From: Kingdonia uniflora
Taxonomy: Eukaryota; Streptophyta; Magnoliopsida; Ranunculales; Circaeasteraceae
Direction: 5' to 3'
Assembly (NCBI GenBank): GCA_014058105.1
Contig: JACGCM010000715.1
Span: forward strand, 3,348,001 to 3,412,000
Length of the DNA stretch: 64,000 bases
In this document: positions 23,196 to 34,021 of the stretch, in pieces
Position numbering within the stretch: the first letter of the stretch is position 1
Layout of the letters: every line of letters begins with the position of its first letter
Translations under genes and position numbers: made by a program
The notes under the pieces: generated by a model
Told to the model about the DNA's origin: nothing
The model's input: only the letters and a program-made list of their open reading frames with translations
The model's database searches: none

Positions 23196-23363
23196 TGTTA
23201 GGAGTTGGGTCCAACCCCTTCTTAGGAGCCCAACAGGGTTGGGGTGTCCTATACAGACTCCTAGCAAACCCATAGGCCCAATAGCGTTACGGGGAGAATT
23301 AGAGTAGCATCTCTATATATCATTGTATTATTCTGTTCGTTCTAGATTGATAATATCCCAACA
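23196..23363 (+). repeat. 3' LTR of Ale-like element A, shortened
   Basis: 168 bp, TGTTAGGAG to CCCAACA. Compared with the 257-bp 5' LTR it lacks about 89 bp in the middle to right part, including the AATAAA region. It is followed by the CAAAC duplication. Confidence 0.88.
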
Positions 23364-26300
23364 CAAACTTAGTTCAAACTTCAAAACGGCCAATTTAGCT
23401 ATATTTTCAGTAAGTCATTTTAGAATTTTCGCCTAAAACCCAAATCGTAAGGCAAAGATCACTATTCAGGTCTTCGATCACCAAAATTTCGATATTCATC
23501 TTCGATTTCTCAACGATTCTAGATCGACTGCGATTCTCAATTTGATTTGGGAGTTTTAACAACGATCGTCTCCAGCGACGACATATCCGTGTTTGCTCTG
23601 ATTTGTGGGTTTCAACAACATCGAAGATTTAGGTTTAAATGTATTCGATTTAGTGCTCGATTTATGTTTTAATGTGTTCGCTGAAATCTTCGTGTTTGAT
23701 CATTGATTTCTAGGTCTGCCTTTGAGTACTTGGAGGTGTGTAATCATCAATTCAACGACTTCTCAACCTCATTGGTAAGTTTAATCGATTGTTGAATAAC
23801 GCTCTTTAACTGTAGTTGATAATTTTGTATTAATAGTGCATGCTGAATTGGTTTATTTTCATCGTCTTAGACTGTAGGTAAACATCATCTTAGACCTAGT
23901 TCTATTTCTGAAGAAATTTCTGATATGTGAAACAGTCAAAGAAACTAAATGCCACTGGACTTATTTTTAGTGCCATCTCTTAGATGATTACCACTATTTT
24001 CTTAAACCATGACTGCCGTGTATTATCATAGATATCTTAACATGACCCATATATCTATGATTCATTTATCTCTACCCTAGTGTCCCACAGAATATGTGTT
24101 TGTCCTTTTCATTTATAATCTGTGGGTGTTCCATGGTTAAGATTTTCTATTTACCACTTCATAGTTGTATTCCATAGCAAAACTACAATGGCATAGGTAT
24201 GATGTAACTTACAAACATTGTTTCCGTTACGTCAACCTATTTAGTCAGGCAACTTACAAACATGAAAATTGTGAAGGCAAAGACACCATGTTGTAAGTGA
24301 AAAGAAATATGATAAAACATTTATTTGTGGCAGCCTACAAACTCTTACCCGATCTCCAAAGAGACACATACAAACTCAACGAATAATATCTTGAACAAGC
24401 AAAATGAAATAAGTGGCTTGTCAGAGTTGTATTCCAAAGGCATAACCATAATATAACTAGGACTTGATATAAAGCTGAATTTTGTAAGAAAGACCCCGTT
24501 TTTGTTGCGTCAGCCTACTTAGTCAGGCAGCTTACAAACAAGGAAAAAGTGAAGGCAACGACTCGATACTGTATGTCAAAGGGAAAATGATATACCAATG
24601 AAGGCAACTTAAAAAAAAAATCCTTCTCAAAAAAAAAAAAAACTTGTAGTGGCTCCAAGGACTTCAGTAAAAACTTGAGAAAGGCAATTTGTTTTTGTGG
24701 AAAGCACGCAAGATGGAGGGTTCTAAGTGTAAATAGAGTTTTCTCATCTGGATAATCAACCTTAAGACAAATGAAACATTGCACATAAACATAGGAAATT
24801 TGTTCCAGTGCGAGAGCAATTGTAGAAATCATTTTACCTAGGGACTCGATCATCAGGACAGAAATAAAGGGATGAAAAAGGATTCCTAACTCCAGAATTT
24901 TGAATTTGGAGAAAAACAGTTAAACATGGCACACGAACATGAAAATGAGTTGCACTAGGAGTGCAACTCTAGAAATTTTATGCAGGGTCTCGACCATCAT
25001 GGTATTAAGATCTCTCTAGTTATCTTGTTAAATTTAGTCCAGGACTTACTATTCCAGATGGAGAGATATTCTTAATAAAATGCATGTTTTCATCTAGCTT
25101 TTCCATAATTCCAAGCCTCATTCTCAATCTTAATATACGTACTTAAAGGCCTTTTTGATACAATTGCAAAACTGTTGAGACTAGAAGAGGAAACATATCT
25201 ATTAGACGTGCCACTAAATACTGTACACGTAACATAAAGAAACGTGTAACTCTCTAGTTCTCTTGATAAAGTTAGTCCAGGGCTCATTCTCCCAGATGGA
25301 GATCTCGCTTACCGAATCCAGGAATTAATAGTGCATGCTGGATTGGTTATTTTCAATGTCTGCATTGGTTATTCAAGAGTAAAATAAACGAGATTTATTT
25401 GAAAGGATGTTAACTTTGTAGGTGTAGCTTTGTGGTGAAAGACATCCATGGTGAGACATTCTATTTGTTTTTAGAAGCGTTAAAGGGTTTTTGTAGTCGG
25501 TGACATTAATTTATTTAATTATAATAGCTTTCATGTCAATTAGGTGTAATAAATCAACAATTAAACTTATTTATATAACTATATACACTATTTATCGTAT
25601 GTTTAAGCTAGAATGCACTATTTGCCAAGGAATATGTTACCAGTATTTCAGTATGGATTTTGGTTGCTCAATAAAAAGTACCTTAAATGTTACAAAGGAA
25701 TAGTTATAGTATAACTCATGCTATTAATTGATCTACAACTTTTCGTTACCTTATCTGTGGTTATTTTGTACATTAATAACAATAACTAGCAAACTTGTGT
25801 TATTTGGTTTTATACTTCAATTACCCTTTTCATGTTTATTATAAGGTTCTCAATATTATGCCTTTTAATCATACATGTGTATGTGAATATCCTCTATGAG
25901 CTTTCATTTGGTTGGTACATTCAACAATAAATGAAACATTGGATCCATATAATCACGGTACTATTCTTATTCTGTTATGTCAATTACCGTCTGCTCATTT
26001 TGTCTATCTTTTATTTTACATCATTCTTCTCTATATAAAGAGGGTACTTACCAACAGTCCTTAGTTTTGCAGTCTCTGAGAATTTATATCTTCTTTGATA
26101 TTTTGAATTCTGATAAGTTGGTGTTTACGAAGCCACCGCTGGATTACTTGAACGGGAGGTGCGAGGTTCAAGTTAGGGATGATGAAGAGGAAGAAGTAGT
26201 TGTTGAAGGTTAGTTTTACTAGCTTTATGTTATGCATTCTATAATGAAGCTAGCTAAACCAAGCTAAAGCACTAAGCATAGGGATTTATCAGATTTTGAA

Positions 26301-26520
26301 GTTGTTCAAAATTGAAACAGAACATGAGGTTCGGGATGATATCGATGATAGCGTGATACTTCAGTAGGTTTTGGAGGGAATTAAAGACATGAAAAGTTCG
26401 CTGTAAAAAACCAAGGATCAGAAACAACAATTGGTATTTGATAAGTGGATCTTCTTTGAGAAATATATCATTTAATTGCTTTTAATTTTGTGAATCTTAT
26501 TATTCGTTTGTTAATTGCAG
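23364..26520. other. Host-like non-coding DNA with internal duplications
   Basis: Bases 23440-23774 look like a plant 5' untranslated exon, T/C-rich and ending CTCATTG/gtaagt, but no coding exon follows in a supported way. Bases 24165-24320 are repeated at 24426-24600 (shared TTAGTCAGGCA(A/G)CTTACAAACA). Bases 25014-25073 are repeated at 25251-25309 (CTCTAGTT...AGTCCAGG). A phrase at 23828 recurs at 25326. A 78-codon frame at 25977-26213 ends in DDEEEEVVVEG and is not recognised. No intact gene is seen. Confidence 0.5.
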
Positions 26521-26706
26521 AACCTTGTTTCTCAACACAATCCCTGTTTTGCTAGTGGCTCTGATTATTCAAGTTTTTGGCAATCTCGTGAGCTCTAGTA
26601 CTATTGTTCATGTTGTAATCTCAACTGGTAGCATTATTATCTACTTTTACGTCTCCGTCATGGGTTTTGGACCAATCCCCAACATATGCTTACCGTATCT
26701 TCAATA
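26521..26706 (+). pseudogene. Tonoplast monosaccharide transporter (MSSP/TMT-type) exon fragment
   Basis: The frame reads FLNTIPVLLVALIIQVFGNL, then VVISTGSIIIYFY and VMGFGPIPNI, matching the membrane segments just before the conserved EIFPTRVRG box of plant tonoplast sugar transporters of the major facilitator family. A splice-acceptor-like ttaattgcag precedes it. The expected continuation is replaced by CLPYLQ and a stop, and the rest of the ~730-residue protein is absent. It is a gene fragment. The family call rests on motif recognition only. Confidence 0.65.
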
Positions 26707-27006
26707 AAACGGTGGGTGTACTAAATTTTCATAACTTAGTATCTTCATAAAACTTGAGTTGGCTATGGGTGTACTAAATTTTCAAAGACCGCTTACCATA
26801 AAAATGAGGCTTATGTCTCAGTTCAAACAAGTTAGTTGACTGAACAAAGGCTCGTTTATTTGAGTAAAGGTTCTTGCTCAGCGTTTTACCCATATTAATA
26901 TTCACTTGACTCGTCCTAGAATGTCTTTATTTGTTAAAATATGCCCTTAATCTCATAAGCAAAATAACCCTATTGCTTAACATGGAACTTTTTGATAACT
27001 ATGCAG
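26707..27006. other. Spacer between the two gene fragments
   Basis: AT-rich, no coding capacity. It ends in a possible splice acceptor (aactatgcag) before the NAC fragment. Confidence 0.4.
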
Positions 27007-28398
27007 GACTTGGCTTATTGATAGTAAAACAATCGCGGCAAAAGTAAAGAATGCCACTCAGCCACCTTCAAATCAAGTGAAAGACTGCGGTGCAAATCGG
27101 CAGTGCCCTAATTGTTTTCATCGTATAGACAACAGTGATGTAAGACAATATGCCTTAGGAAAATATTCACTTTTCATGTGGGTTTCATATGCGTATAATG
27201 ATATTTTCGTGTGATCTCCATTGTCGTAAACACTTTTAAAAAACCTATTGATATGTGTTAACATTCAATATGCAACTTACCAAACTTAGTGAGATTCACA
27301 TTTCCTACTTATAAATGACACAAAAGTTACTTTTGAGCGGTTAAATGTAATGATGGAAGACTGGGTTTTTTTTTTTTTTTGCCGATATTCTGTGAAATCA
27401 TGCCATAAAAGGAGTCAAATATCTCCTTTTCTGCCTTTGTAGAGAGCAGTCCACTGCAATATGAAGTACCATTGAATATCAGAGCTACAAACATACACCA
27501 GAAGATGTTTACTTATCTCCCATTCACAATTTATCATTGGACAAACGTAGGGACTTTTCTGGAGTTGTCACTTCTTTGATCTTCCTTGCCTTTGATTGTC
27601 TGTACATCTGTACCAGTACATAATTTAAGTATCTTTTGATATGGATGTCATCTTCCTCTGAATGTTTGAAGCATTGATACTGTTTTGGCAACTCTTCCCT
27701 TATAGAGAAACTTACCTTCCAGTAGTGTTGTTCCTATTTATCTAAGAATCTTCTATATCAGTGGACCCATACTTGGGCACCTTCAGCTACCTTGGAGCTG
27801 CTGGTCTGCTAGGCTCCCCTGGACCTTAAAACAGTTTTCCTACCTGCCACTAGCAACTCATTGCGACATGTAACTATGAAATTGGGTCTCCGAAATTTGC
27901 ACCCACTAGAAATACTTTGCTCTTTTAAACATTTTGTCCGTGTCAAGTCCACAAGAACGAACAATCTGGGGATACTATGATTTCTATCATAATGAGAGTC
28001 GGCGTAAACTACTTTCATTCAGTTTTAGGACATACTTTGTGATTAACTGAACATCATAGTACTCCCATTCTTCTGGATCATCGATGGTAGGCCAAAATGC
28101 CTTTTTTTTTTAACTTGTGGAATTTCAGATAGTATATCTCATAGTTTACCAAACTGAATAAGCTAATTATACCAACCTGAAGGTTATTAGCATCGAATTG
28201 ATTGATTTCTACCAGTCCTGTGGTTAAGAAATTGGACCTTGTCTTGTTCAGGTAGCAGTTGAATGGCCTGGTCTGCCTGCCGGTGTGAAATTCTATCCCT
28301 CTGATACAGAGCTTATAAAACATTTATCAGGAAAAGTTGGCCTAGGAAATTCAGAGCCACCATTAATGTCTAATTATTTATTGAGCATAACGGTATAG
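27007..28398 (+). pseudogene. NAC-domain transcription factor fragment (two exons)
   Basis: NAC proteins are plant DNA-binding transcription factors. Exon 27007-27139 reads TWLIDSKTIAAKVKNA, then CPNCFHRIDNSD, the N-terminal extension of SOG1/ANAC044-type NACs. A GT-AG intron (27140-28251) joins in frame to exon 28252-28398: VAVEWPGLPAGVKF, then SDTELIKHLSGKVGLGNSEP, which is NAC subdomain A. The protein then runs into unrelated residues and stops at 28396-28398, so subdomains B-E are missing. No ATG lies in the first exon; the upstream in-frame codon is a stop, so a 5' exon is missing or the start was split by an intron. It is probably a truncated gene copy. Confidence 0.75.
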
Positions 28399-28417
28399 CA
28401 TGCGCGTTAGCGCATGC
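28398..28417. repeat. Perfect 8-bp stem-loop at end of NAC homology
   Basis: GCATGCGC, loop GTTA, then GCGCATGC. It sits exactly where NAC similarity ends and is followed 13 nt later by CTAA at 28431-28434. This geometry resembles a Helitron 3' end, but the base after CTAA is C, not T. Confidence 0.4.
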
Positions 28418-28434
28418 CTCTGTGCTCGTGCTAA

Positions 28435-29118
28435 CGATTAGATTCATGTAAGAGAGGAAAACTTTTGCTCTAAATCACCAAAAATGTCTATGATCTCAAA
28501 CATTTCCAATGTATCATCCTAAGATGCACTAACCAATAATTTTTAACCCTTGACAATCACCTTTCTTTCCAGTAACCACTCTATTTGTTTCATAACTCTT
28601 TTTCAGTTCTCATATATCCATTCTTTCTCTTTCTTTCACTCTAAGGCACAAAAAGAGACGGATACAAGAATTAATGAAGAAGCGTGATCGCATGGCACAC
28701 TTTAATATTGTATGAACATTATTATTGGGGTAGGCGAAGTGAGGAGCCATTGATTTCAGCTTAGCATGCGTTTGCTCTTTTGTAATAATTTCTAGTATAT
28801 GATGTGTGAAAGATAGAAATAAAAAGGCCACCACCACATTATTATTACACATGAATATCCCCCACTACCACTCTTCATGCCTTTCCTGCCCAAACAAGTA
28901 TGAATGTGCCCTCCCACCTCTCACATTGCTGATCTCTGGGTCATACATGTTTTTTCTCTTTCTCTCTCTCTCTCACTCTCATAAACACATTCATGTGCAT
29001 CATTCTTCTCTTGGGAAAGGAAAACTCTCCATCATTTGGTTCCCTTTTTTGCCAAGTCTTTGACATTACTACAACTCAATACTAAGCATTAAGCAACCAC
29101 CACTACCTTTACATCCCT
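28435..29118. other. Intergenic / upstream region of the 29232 gene
   Basis: No coding. CT-rich microsatellite-like tracts at 28950-28982 and 28616-28645 are typical of plant upstream regions. Confidence 0.5.
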
Positions 29119-29126
29119 TATAAAAG
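29119..29126 (+). promoter_or_regulatory. TATA box of the 29232 gene
   Basis: TATAAAAG lies 113 bp before the ATG, so transcription would start near 29150 with a leader of about 80 nt. The leader contains a CAACAACAACA run, common in plant 5' UTRs. Confidence 0.65.
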
Positions 29127-29231
29127 CCCCTCTAAACCTTCTACTTTACTACTACAACAACAACAGTTGCTGAGGGGTTTTCATCTTTTTCATCAAACTT
29201 ACTTGGAAGTGTCAAGGGGAGCATAACATCC

Positions 29232-29648
29232 ATGGCAACTTACTTCAACTTCTTCTACTTCGTCATCGTTTCTCTTTCGTTAGTCTCCTTTGGTAGAGCA
29301 CAAGGCCGTGCTCCTCATGGCCTAGCTTATGCGAACCCTATGGCATTCTCCCCAGCTGCTTATGACTTCTTTCATCCAAATTCAGCAACGCCTAAGGGTG
29401 ACAGTTCTCCATGTATTCAATCGGGTTGTGCTCCAGTTTCGTTATCGGCAGTGGCTAAATCAAGTCTAGCTCAGGAAAATCAGGTCTCGACCTCCCATAG
29501 TAATGATGGGCCTGTTGGAACTGGAGTGGTTGCTGGGGTTGTGTTTGGTTTCATTTTATCAGTGCTTCTAGGAATGGGGATCTATTATGTTGCAGTCACA
29601 CGCCGAGCTAATGTTAGTCGAGCTGTTTCTGTTCAACCTGCTGTTTGA
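29232..29648 (+). CDS. Small secreted/type I membrane protein, conserved in plants, function unknown
   Basis: 138 codons, uninterrupted, single exon. The start is the first ATG after the TATA box, in context CATCCATGGC. Residues 1-23 form a signal peptide (hydrophobic FFYFVIVSLSLVSFG, likely cut near RA/QG). Residues 24-95 are a short extracellular part with AFSPAAYDFFHP and two cysteines (61, 66). Residues 96-122 are a glycine-rich transmembrane helix. The tail is RRANVSRAVSVQPAV. I recall similar short plant proteins with the same RAPHGL...YDFFHP and VTRRANxSRA motifs, but none has a role I can name. A decayed second copy lies at 47229-50258. It is probably expressed: it has a TATA box, an intact frame and no element signature. 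Confidence 0.85.
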   Translation: MATYFNFFYFVIVSLSLVSFGRAQGRAPHGLAYANPMAFSPAAYDFFHPNSATPKGDSSPCIQSGCAPVSLSAVAKSSLAQENQVSTSHSNDGPVGTGVVAGVVFGFILSVLLGMGIYYVAVTRRANVSRAVSVQPAV

Positions 29649-29834
29649 TGGAAGTGATTTAATATAAACAATTTATGGTTTTGCATCTTAGAGATGGTAA
29701 TCGATGTAACTAAATATGGCTCGTGTTAGTGTCTTAGTGAATGCTTAGAGTTCCAAGTTCCTTTATGTGTTGCATAAATGTATGGGATATCTTGAATTAG
29801 TAAAAAAGACGAAGTACTAAGTTTTTCGCTACAC

Positions 29835-29982
29835 TTTTTATTTTCTTTTTGTTGCAAGGCAAGCCGGTTTTATATTGGGATCCGTAACCCTGAGTTTCCA
29901 ACCCTATGGGTTTCGAACCCACGAACTCCTCTCCTCTCTTGGTGGAGGGTCATAACCATCACTGGGCCAAAAGCCCAATGGT
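29835..29982 (-). mobile_element. tRNA-type SINE, copy 1
   Basis: Read on the minus strand it contains an A-box-like TTTGGCCCAGTGATGG and a B-box GGGTTCGAAACCC, the internal pol III promoter of tRNA-derived SINEs. The 3' end is A-rich. It is flanked by a perfect 15-bp target duplication, AGTTTTTCGCTACAC (29820-29834 and 29983-29997). A close relative lies at 43524-43667 in the same orientation. Confidence 0.85.
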
Positions 29983-30048
29983 AGTTTTTCGCTACACATT
30001 CATCGGTTTAGAATGAAAATACGAAACTCTTAATGTTTCCACATATGC

Positions 30049-30098
30049 ATGAATATATTCCTTTCAGTATCGGCCGACCTTTCAGAAAATGAGGCAGA
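30049..30098 (+). pseudogene. LRR receptor-kinase N-terminus, left piece
   Basis: The frame MNIFLSVSADLSENEAD runs into the Tork element at 30099 and resumes across the duplicated GCAGA at 35734-35738. The combined reading resembles the start of plant LRR receptor kinases (NETDRLALL...F/KDQIT type). See the right piece at 35734-36128. Confidence 0.6.
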
Positions 30099-30655
30099 TG
30101 TTGAGCCGCAAGCCCGGAAGCCACAAACTCCAAGTCGATTTGGGTTAGTCACAAACAAGCACAAACAAATAAACACACACAACACCAAGTTTATAGTGGT
30201 TCGACAAATTGCTTACGTCCACTTTCGAGAGAGAAAAAGAGTTTATTCAAGGTCTCAATTACAATCACTCAAACCCAATTAGGATTTCTCACTTAATAAA
30301 TCTCCCAAATGTTCTCACCAAAAGATTGTCAAAATGATAGATCTAAAAGAACTTAGCTTCCCTTTATATACTAGGGAAACTATTTACAATCGCTCATATC
30401 TTAAGGCAAGTCAAGGGTTCCAAACAAATCTCAAAATTGAGTTTTTTCGAAGTCTATTCGAATAGATTATTTTCTGTTCAAACAGACTATTTGTATTCGC
30501 ACTTTTATTCGAACAAAAGGTACCCGGTGTGGTCTATTCAAACATAAACATTTTCTGTTCGAAAAGACCCAATTTCGTTCGAACGACAAGGAATCTCGTT
30601 CGAACGACTTGTAACAGTTTTTGCTCAAAAGTTCAAATACTCAAATAGCTCCACA
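30099..30655 (-). repeat. 3' LTR of Tork-like element
   Basis: 557 bp. On the minus strand it starts TGTGGAGCTATTTGAG and ends CTCAACA. A TATA box (TATATAAAGG) is at 30361-30370. U3 carries several TTCGAA-centred motifs. Confidence 0.9.
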
Positions 30656-30961
30656 ATTCTCCACCTCGGTGAAGATTTCCCCAAACCAAACGAATCAAAA
30701 TCTGAGTTAAACATAGTAATCATCCGAACGAACCCAAACAAACACTCTTCACCATCAAATGTCCCCAAAGACCCAAACACACAAACGGCCCAAGGAAACC
30801 AACCAAACCAAACGTCCCCAAAAAGACCAAATCCAAAACCAAGCATCCCAAAGGACCAAAACAAACCAAATGCCCCAAAGGATCAAAATCGACAGCACCA
30901 AATCAATGGTTGCCTACGTACCTCCGTGGATCAAGTCATTCGTAGTTCACAAAACATCCAA
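30656..30961 (-). other. Polypurine tract and repetitive 3' spacer of Tork-like element
   Basis: Directly inside the 3' LTR the minus strand reads GAGGTGGAGAAT, the plus-strand primer. Behind it lies a spacer with repeated CCCAAAGACC/CCAAACGTCCCC-like units (GGGACGTTTGGT on the coding strand), matching the spacer at 15262-15660. It has no protein function I can support. Confidence 0.65.
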
Positions 30962-31677
30962 TCAATCAACATAAAGAATTTGAAATAAGTCCAAACAATG
31001 ATTTAACTTAATTCCTGAAACAACTTTCATAAATATATCCGCTGGGTTATCTTTGGTGTAAATCTTTTTCAACAGAATCTCACCCTCCTCTAGGACTTCA
31101 CTAACAAAATGATAGCGCACATCAATATGCTTTGTGTGCTGGTGATGAACCTTATCTTTGGCCAAGAAGATAGCGCTTTGACTATCACAGTAAACATCAA
31201 GATGATCCATCCTAATGCCTAAATCACACAAAAGACCTTACATCAAATAGATTCTTTTATCACCTCAGTCACCGCCATATACTCCGCCTCGGTAGTAGAT
31301 AGTGCCACCGTTGACTGTAACGTGGATCTCCAACTAACCGGCCCTCCACCCAATGTAAACACATACCTGGTAGTAGACCGTCGTTTATCCAAATCAGCCA
31401 TATAGTTAGAATCTACATAACCCACACAAAACTGATCAATTGAATCTTGTTTACGAAATTCTAAACCAATATCCACAGTACCTTTGATATACCGTAGAAT
31501 CCATTTCACAGCTCGCCAATGATCTCTACCCGGATCATCCATGTATAGACTAACCATACCAACCGCCTGTGAAATATTTGACCGAGTACATACCATATCA
31601 TACATCAAGCTACCAACCGCGCTAGCATAAGGAATTTGACTCATATAATCACGTTCCTCATCAGTGTTTGGAGACAT
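30962..31677 (-). pseudogene. copia RNase H (Tork-like element)
   Basis: Two abutting open frames give PYASAVGSLMYDMVCTRSNI, DHWRAVKWILRYIKGT, YVDSNYMADLDKRRSTTRYVF, GGGPVSWRSTLQ, STTEAEYMAV and, after a short break near 31232-31243, YCDSQSAIFLAKDKVHH, HIDVRYHFV and DNPADIFMK. The acidic catalytic residues are kept. The break between frames and upstream stops make it inactive as a polyprotein part. Confidence 0.85.
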
Positions 31678-31748
31678 AGAAGCCTAAGCTTAAAATGAGG
31701 AGCAAGGGCAGTACTTTCAGATTTTGTGTTGCCATCAATGCCAAATCT

Positions 31749-32590
31749 CTAAAGTACCTTCCTCATATACGAAGTTTGAGAGAGACGCACCGTTTCATTC
31801 TCTCTATCTTTATGAATCTCCATACCAAGAATCTTTTTCACATCACCAAGATCCTTCATTTTAAATTTTTCACCCATTTGCTTTTTCAACTTATCAATCT
31901 TGCTTTTGTGCTTACACGCAATAAGCATATCATCCACATACAAAAGTAAGTAAATAAAGGATCCATCACGTAGCTTGCGTAAGTAGACACAATGGTCATA
32001 ATGACTCCGCTTGTACTTCTGCCCAATCATAAACTAATCAAACCATTTGTACCATTGTCTTGGAGACTGCTTCAAACCGTACAACAACCTTTTCAGCTTA
32101 CACACATAGTCTTCCTTCCCCGTAACCGTAAACCCACTCGGTGAGTCATATAGATCTCTTCTTTCAAATTCTGATGTAAGAACGCCATCTTAGCATCGAG
32201 TTGTTGCAACTCCAAATTGAATTGCGCTGCCAAGGCCAATAGGATTTGAATGGAAGAATGTTTCACTGCCGGAGAAAATACCTCATTGTAATCGATCTCG
32301 TCCCTTTGAGCGTAGCCCTTGGCTACAAGTCTCACCTTGAAGCGTATATCATCATCAAGAGATCCCTGTTTCTTAGTGTAGACCCATTTACAACCGATTG
32401 CTTTCTTTCTTTTCGGTAACTTTGAAAGTTCCCAAGTTCCATTTTTGAAAAGAGAATACATCTCTTCCATCGTTCCCTCCCAATGTTTAGCCTCATAAAA
32501 GTAAATAGCCCCCTTATAGGTGGAAGGAACATCATCTTCAACGACCGAAAGTGCATAGGCTACCATGGCCTTCGCTTTTAGAAGCACCAT
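31749..32590 (-). pseudogene. copia reverse transcriptase (Tork-like element)
   Basis: N-terminal RT (32093-32590) shows NGTWELSKLPKRKKAIGCKWVY, RFKVRLVAKGYAQ, YNEVFSPAVKHSSI and LDAKMAFLHQNLKEEIYM. A broken stretch follows at 32030-32092 with stops. Then 31749-32030 shows YDHCVYLR, YLLLYVDDMLIACK (catalytic YVDD) and KMKDLGDVKKILGMEI. The domains are complete but the frame is broken between them. Confidence 0.88.
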
Positions 32591-34021
32591 ATCTTTTGTA
32601 AGCCAACTCGGTTTGCTTACGTCCCTCTTTGGTTTACTCTTTGCGATTGACTCTGCTACCGGAATCTCTTCATCTGTACTACCAAATGCTTAACCTTCAT
32701 CCGTGTCTTCATCATTTAGAACATGTACTAATGGTTCATCACCCGTTGTCATACCAGTAGATGACACCCCCTTTTGTACGGAACTCTCTGGCCAATGTGA
32801 AGACGCATCAATCTCCACCCGCTGTAATACCCCGTTGGTCGTCTCCTCTGTGTGCTCAGAGCCATACGACTTCATCATATAAGCCTCATCAAAAGTGACA
32901 TCTCTACTCATAATGATCTTTCAGTCTCTCGTATCCCACAACTTGTAACCTTTCACACCCTTCTTCTTACCCAGAAAAATGATCTTCCTTGATCGTGGAT
33001 CCAACTTACCATCCTTAACATGATAGTATGCCAGACACCCAAATATATGAAGAGTATCATAATCTGTAGCAGGTTCTCCCGACTAAGCTTCTATTGGTGT
33101 TTTACCCTCAATTGCAGCCGAATGCAACCTATTAACAAGATAATATGCATATGTCAAAGCCTCAGCCCAAAACCCTTGCCCAACCCAGAATTAGACAACA
33201 TACACAACACTTTTTCCAAAAAAGTACTGTTCATGCGTTCGGCTACCCCGTTTTGTTGCGGTGTCTCTCTAACCCTGAAGTGTCAAATTATCCCCTCACC
33301 CCGACATACTTGCGAGAATGGATCACTAGTGTACTCCCCACCATTATCCGAACGAACCGACTTGATCTTTCTGCCGGTCTGAGTCTCAATCAACTTCTTC
33401 CACGCCATAAAAATTTCTAGGACTTTATCCTTCATCTTCATAATATACACCCAAACACGCCTAGAAAAGTTATCCACAAAAGACACAAAGTAATGCTTCC
33501 CCTCCTAGCGATGCATTCTTGGAGGGACTCCAAACAGCAAAATGAACATAATCAAGAGTTCCACGAGTACGGTGAATTGCGGTGCCGAACTTAACTCTTG
33601 TCTGCTTGCCCAGAACGCAATGTTCACAAAAATCTAATTTGCACATCTTGGCACCTTTTAAAAGCCCCCGGTTCGCGAGAGCTTTCAAAGAGTTTTCTCC
33701 CGCATGCGCCAAACGCATGTGCCATAGCCGTATGGTATCTTTGGAAGTGGTCTCCTCCCTTCCCGCGGTAGAAACCACACCAAGAACAGTCGTACCATCC
33801 AAATAGTACAAGTTGTTACCTCTTCTGTGACCTTTCAATATAGCCATGGCTCCCTTAAGAACTCTTTCAACCCCATTCTCAGACACAATCTTGGAGCCTT
33901 GCGCTTCAAGTGTCCTCGTCAAGATAATATTCTTACTTATTATTGGAATAAACCGAACCTCATAAATCTCTTTAACCAACCCATTGTGCAACTTTAGTCG
34001 AATGTCCCCATGATGCGGCAT
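32591..34021 (-). pseudogene. copia protease end, integrase and integrase tail (Tork-like element)
   Basis: From 34021 down: IYEVRFIPIISKNIILTR (protease end), then GAG-pre-integrase with the HHCC zinc finger (LWHMRLAHAGENSLKALANRG ... FCEHCVLGKQ). The core at 33283-33486 has VDNFSRRVWVY and RSDNGGEY, two of the catalytic acids. The third block is in another frame near 33250 (RETPQQNGVAERMN). The C-terminal part reads YYHVKDGKLDPRSRKIIFLG near 32950-33030, then an acidic linker (32690-32911). Frameshifts near 33480, 33290 and 33090 and stops disable it. Confidence 0.85.

Larger units (their letters stand above)
16098..23363 (+). mobile_element. Full-length Ty1/copia element, Ale-like (copy A)
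   Basis: A 7266-bp LTR retrotransposon bounded by TG...CA LTRs and a perfect 5-bp target duplication CAAAC (16093-16097 and 23364-23368). The order is 5' LTR, primer-binding region, ~2-kb leader, gag, integrase, RT, RNase H, polypurine tract, 3' LTR, which is the copia order. All coding parts carry stops or frame changes, so it cannot make its own proteins. Short LTRs, the CGTTATCAGCA motif after the 5' LTR, and PIAPPQ-type integrase/RT linker residues suggest the Ale/Retrofit lineage; that lineage call is inference. It inserted into an older copia LTR. Confidence 0.9.

Noticed and set aside
27809..28323. Two minus-strand frames within the NAC intron
   Set aside because: No family resemblance; they lie in an intron with GT-AG limits on the other strand.
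29880..29985. Possible tRNA gene (GGTTCGAAACCC B-box)
   Set aside because: No cloverleaf; poly(A)/A-rich end and 15-bp target duplications show a SINE.
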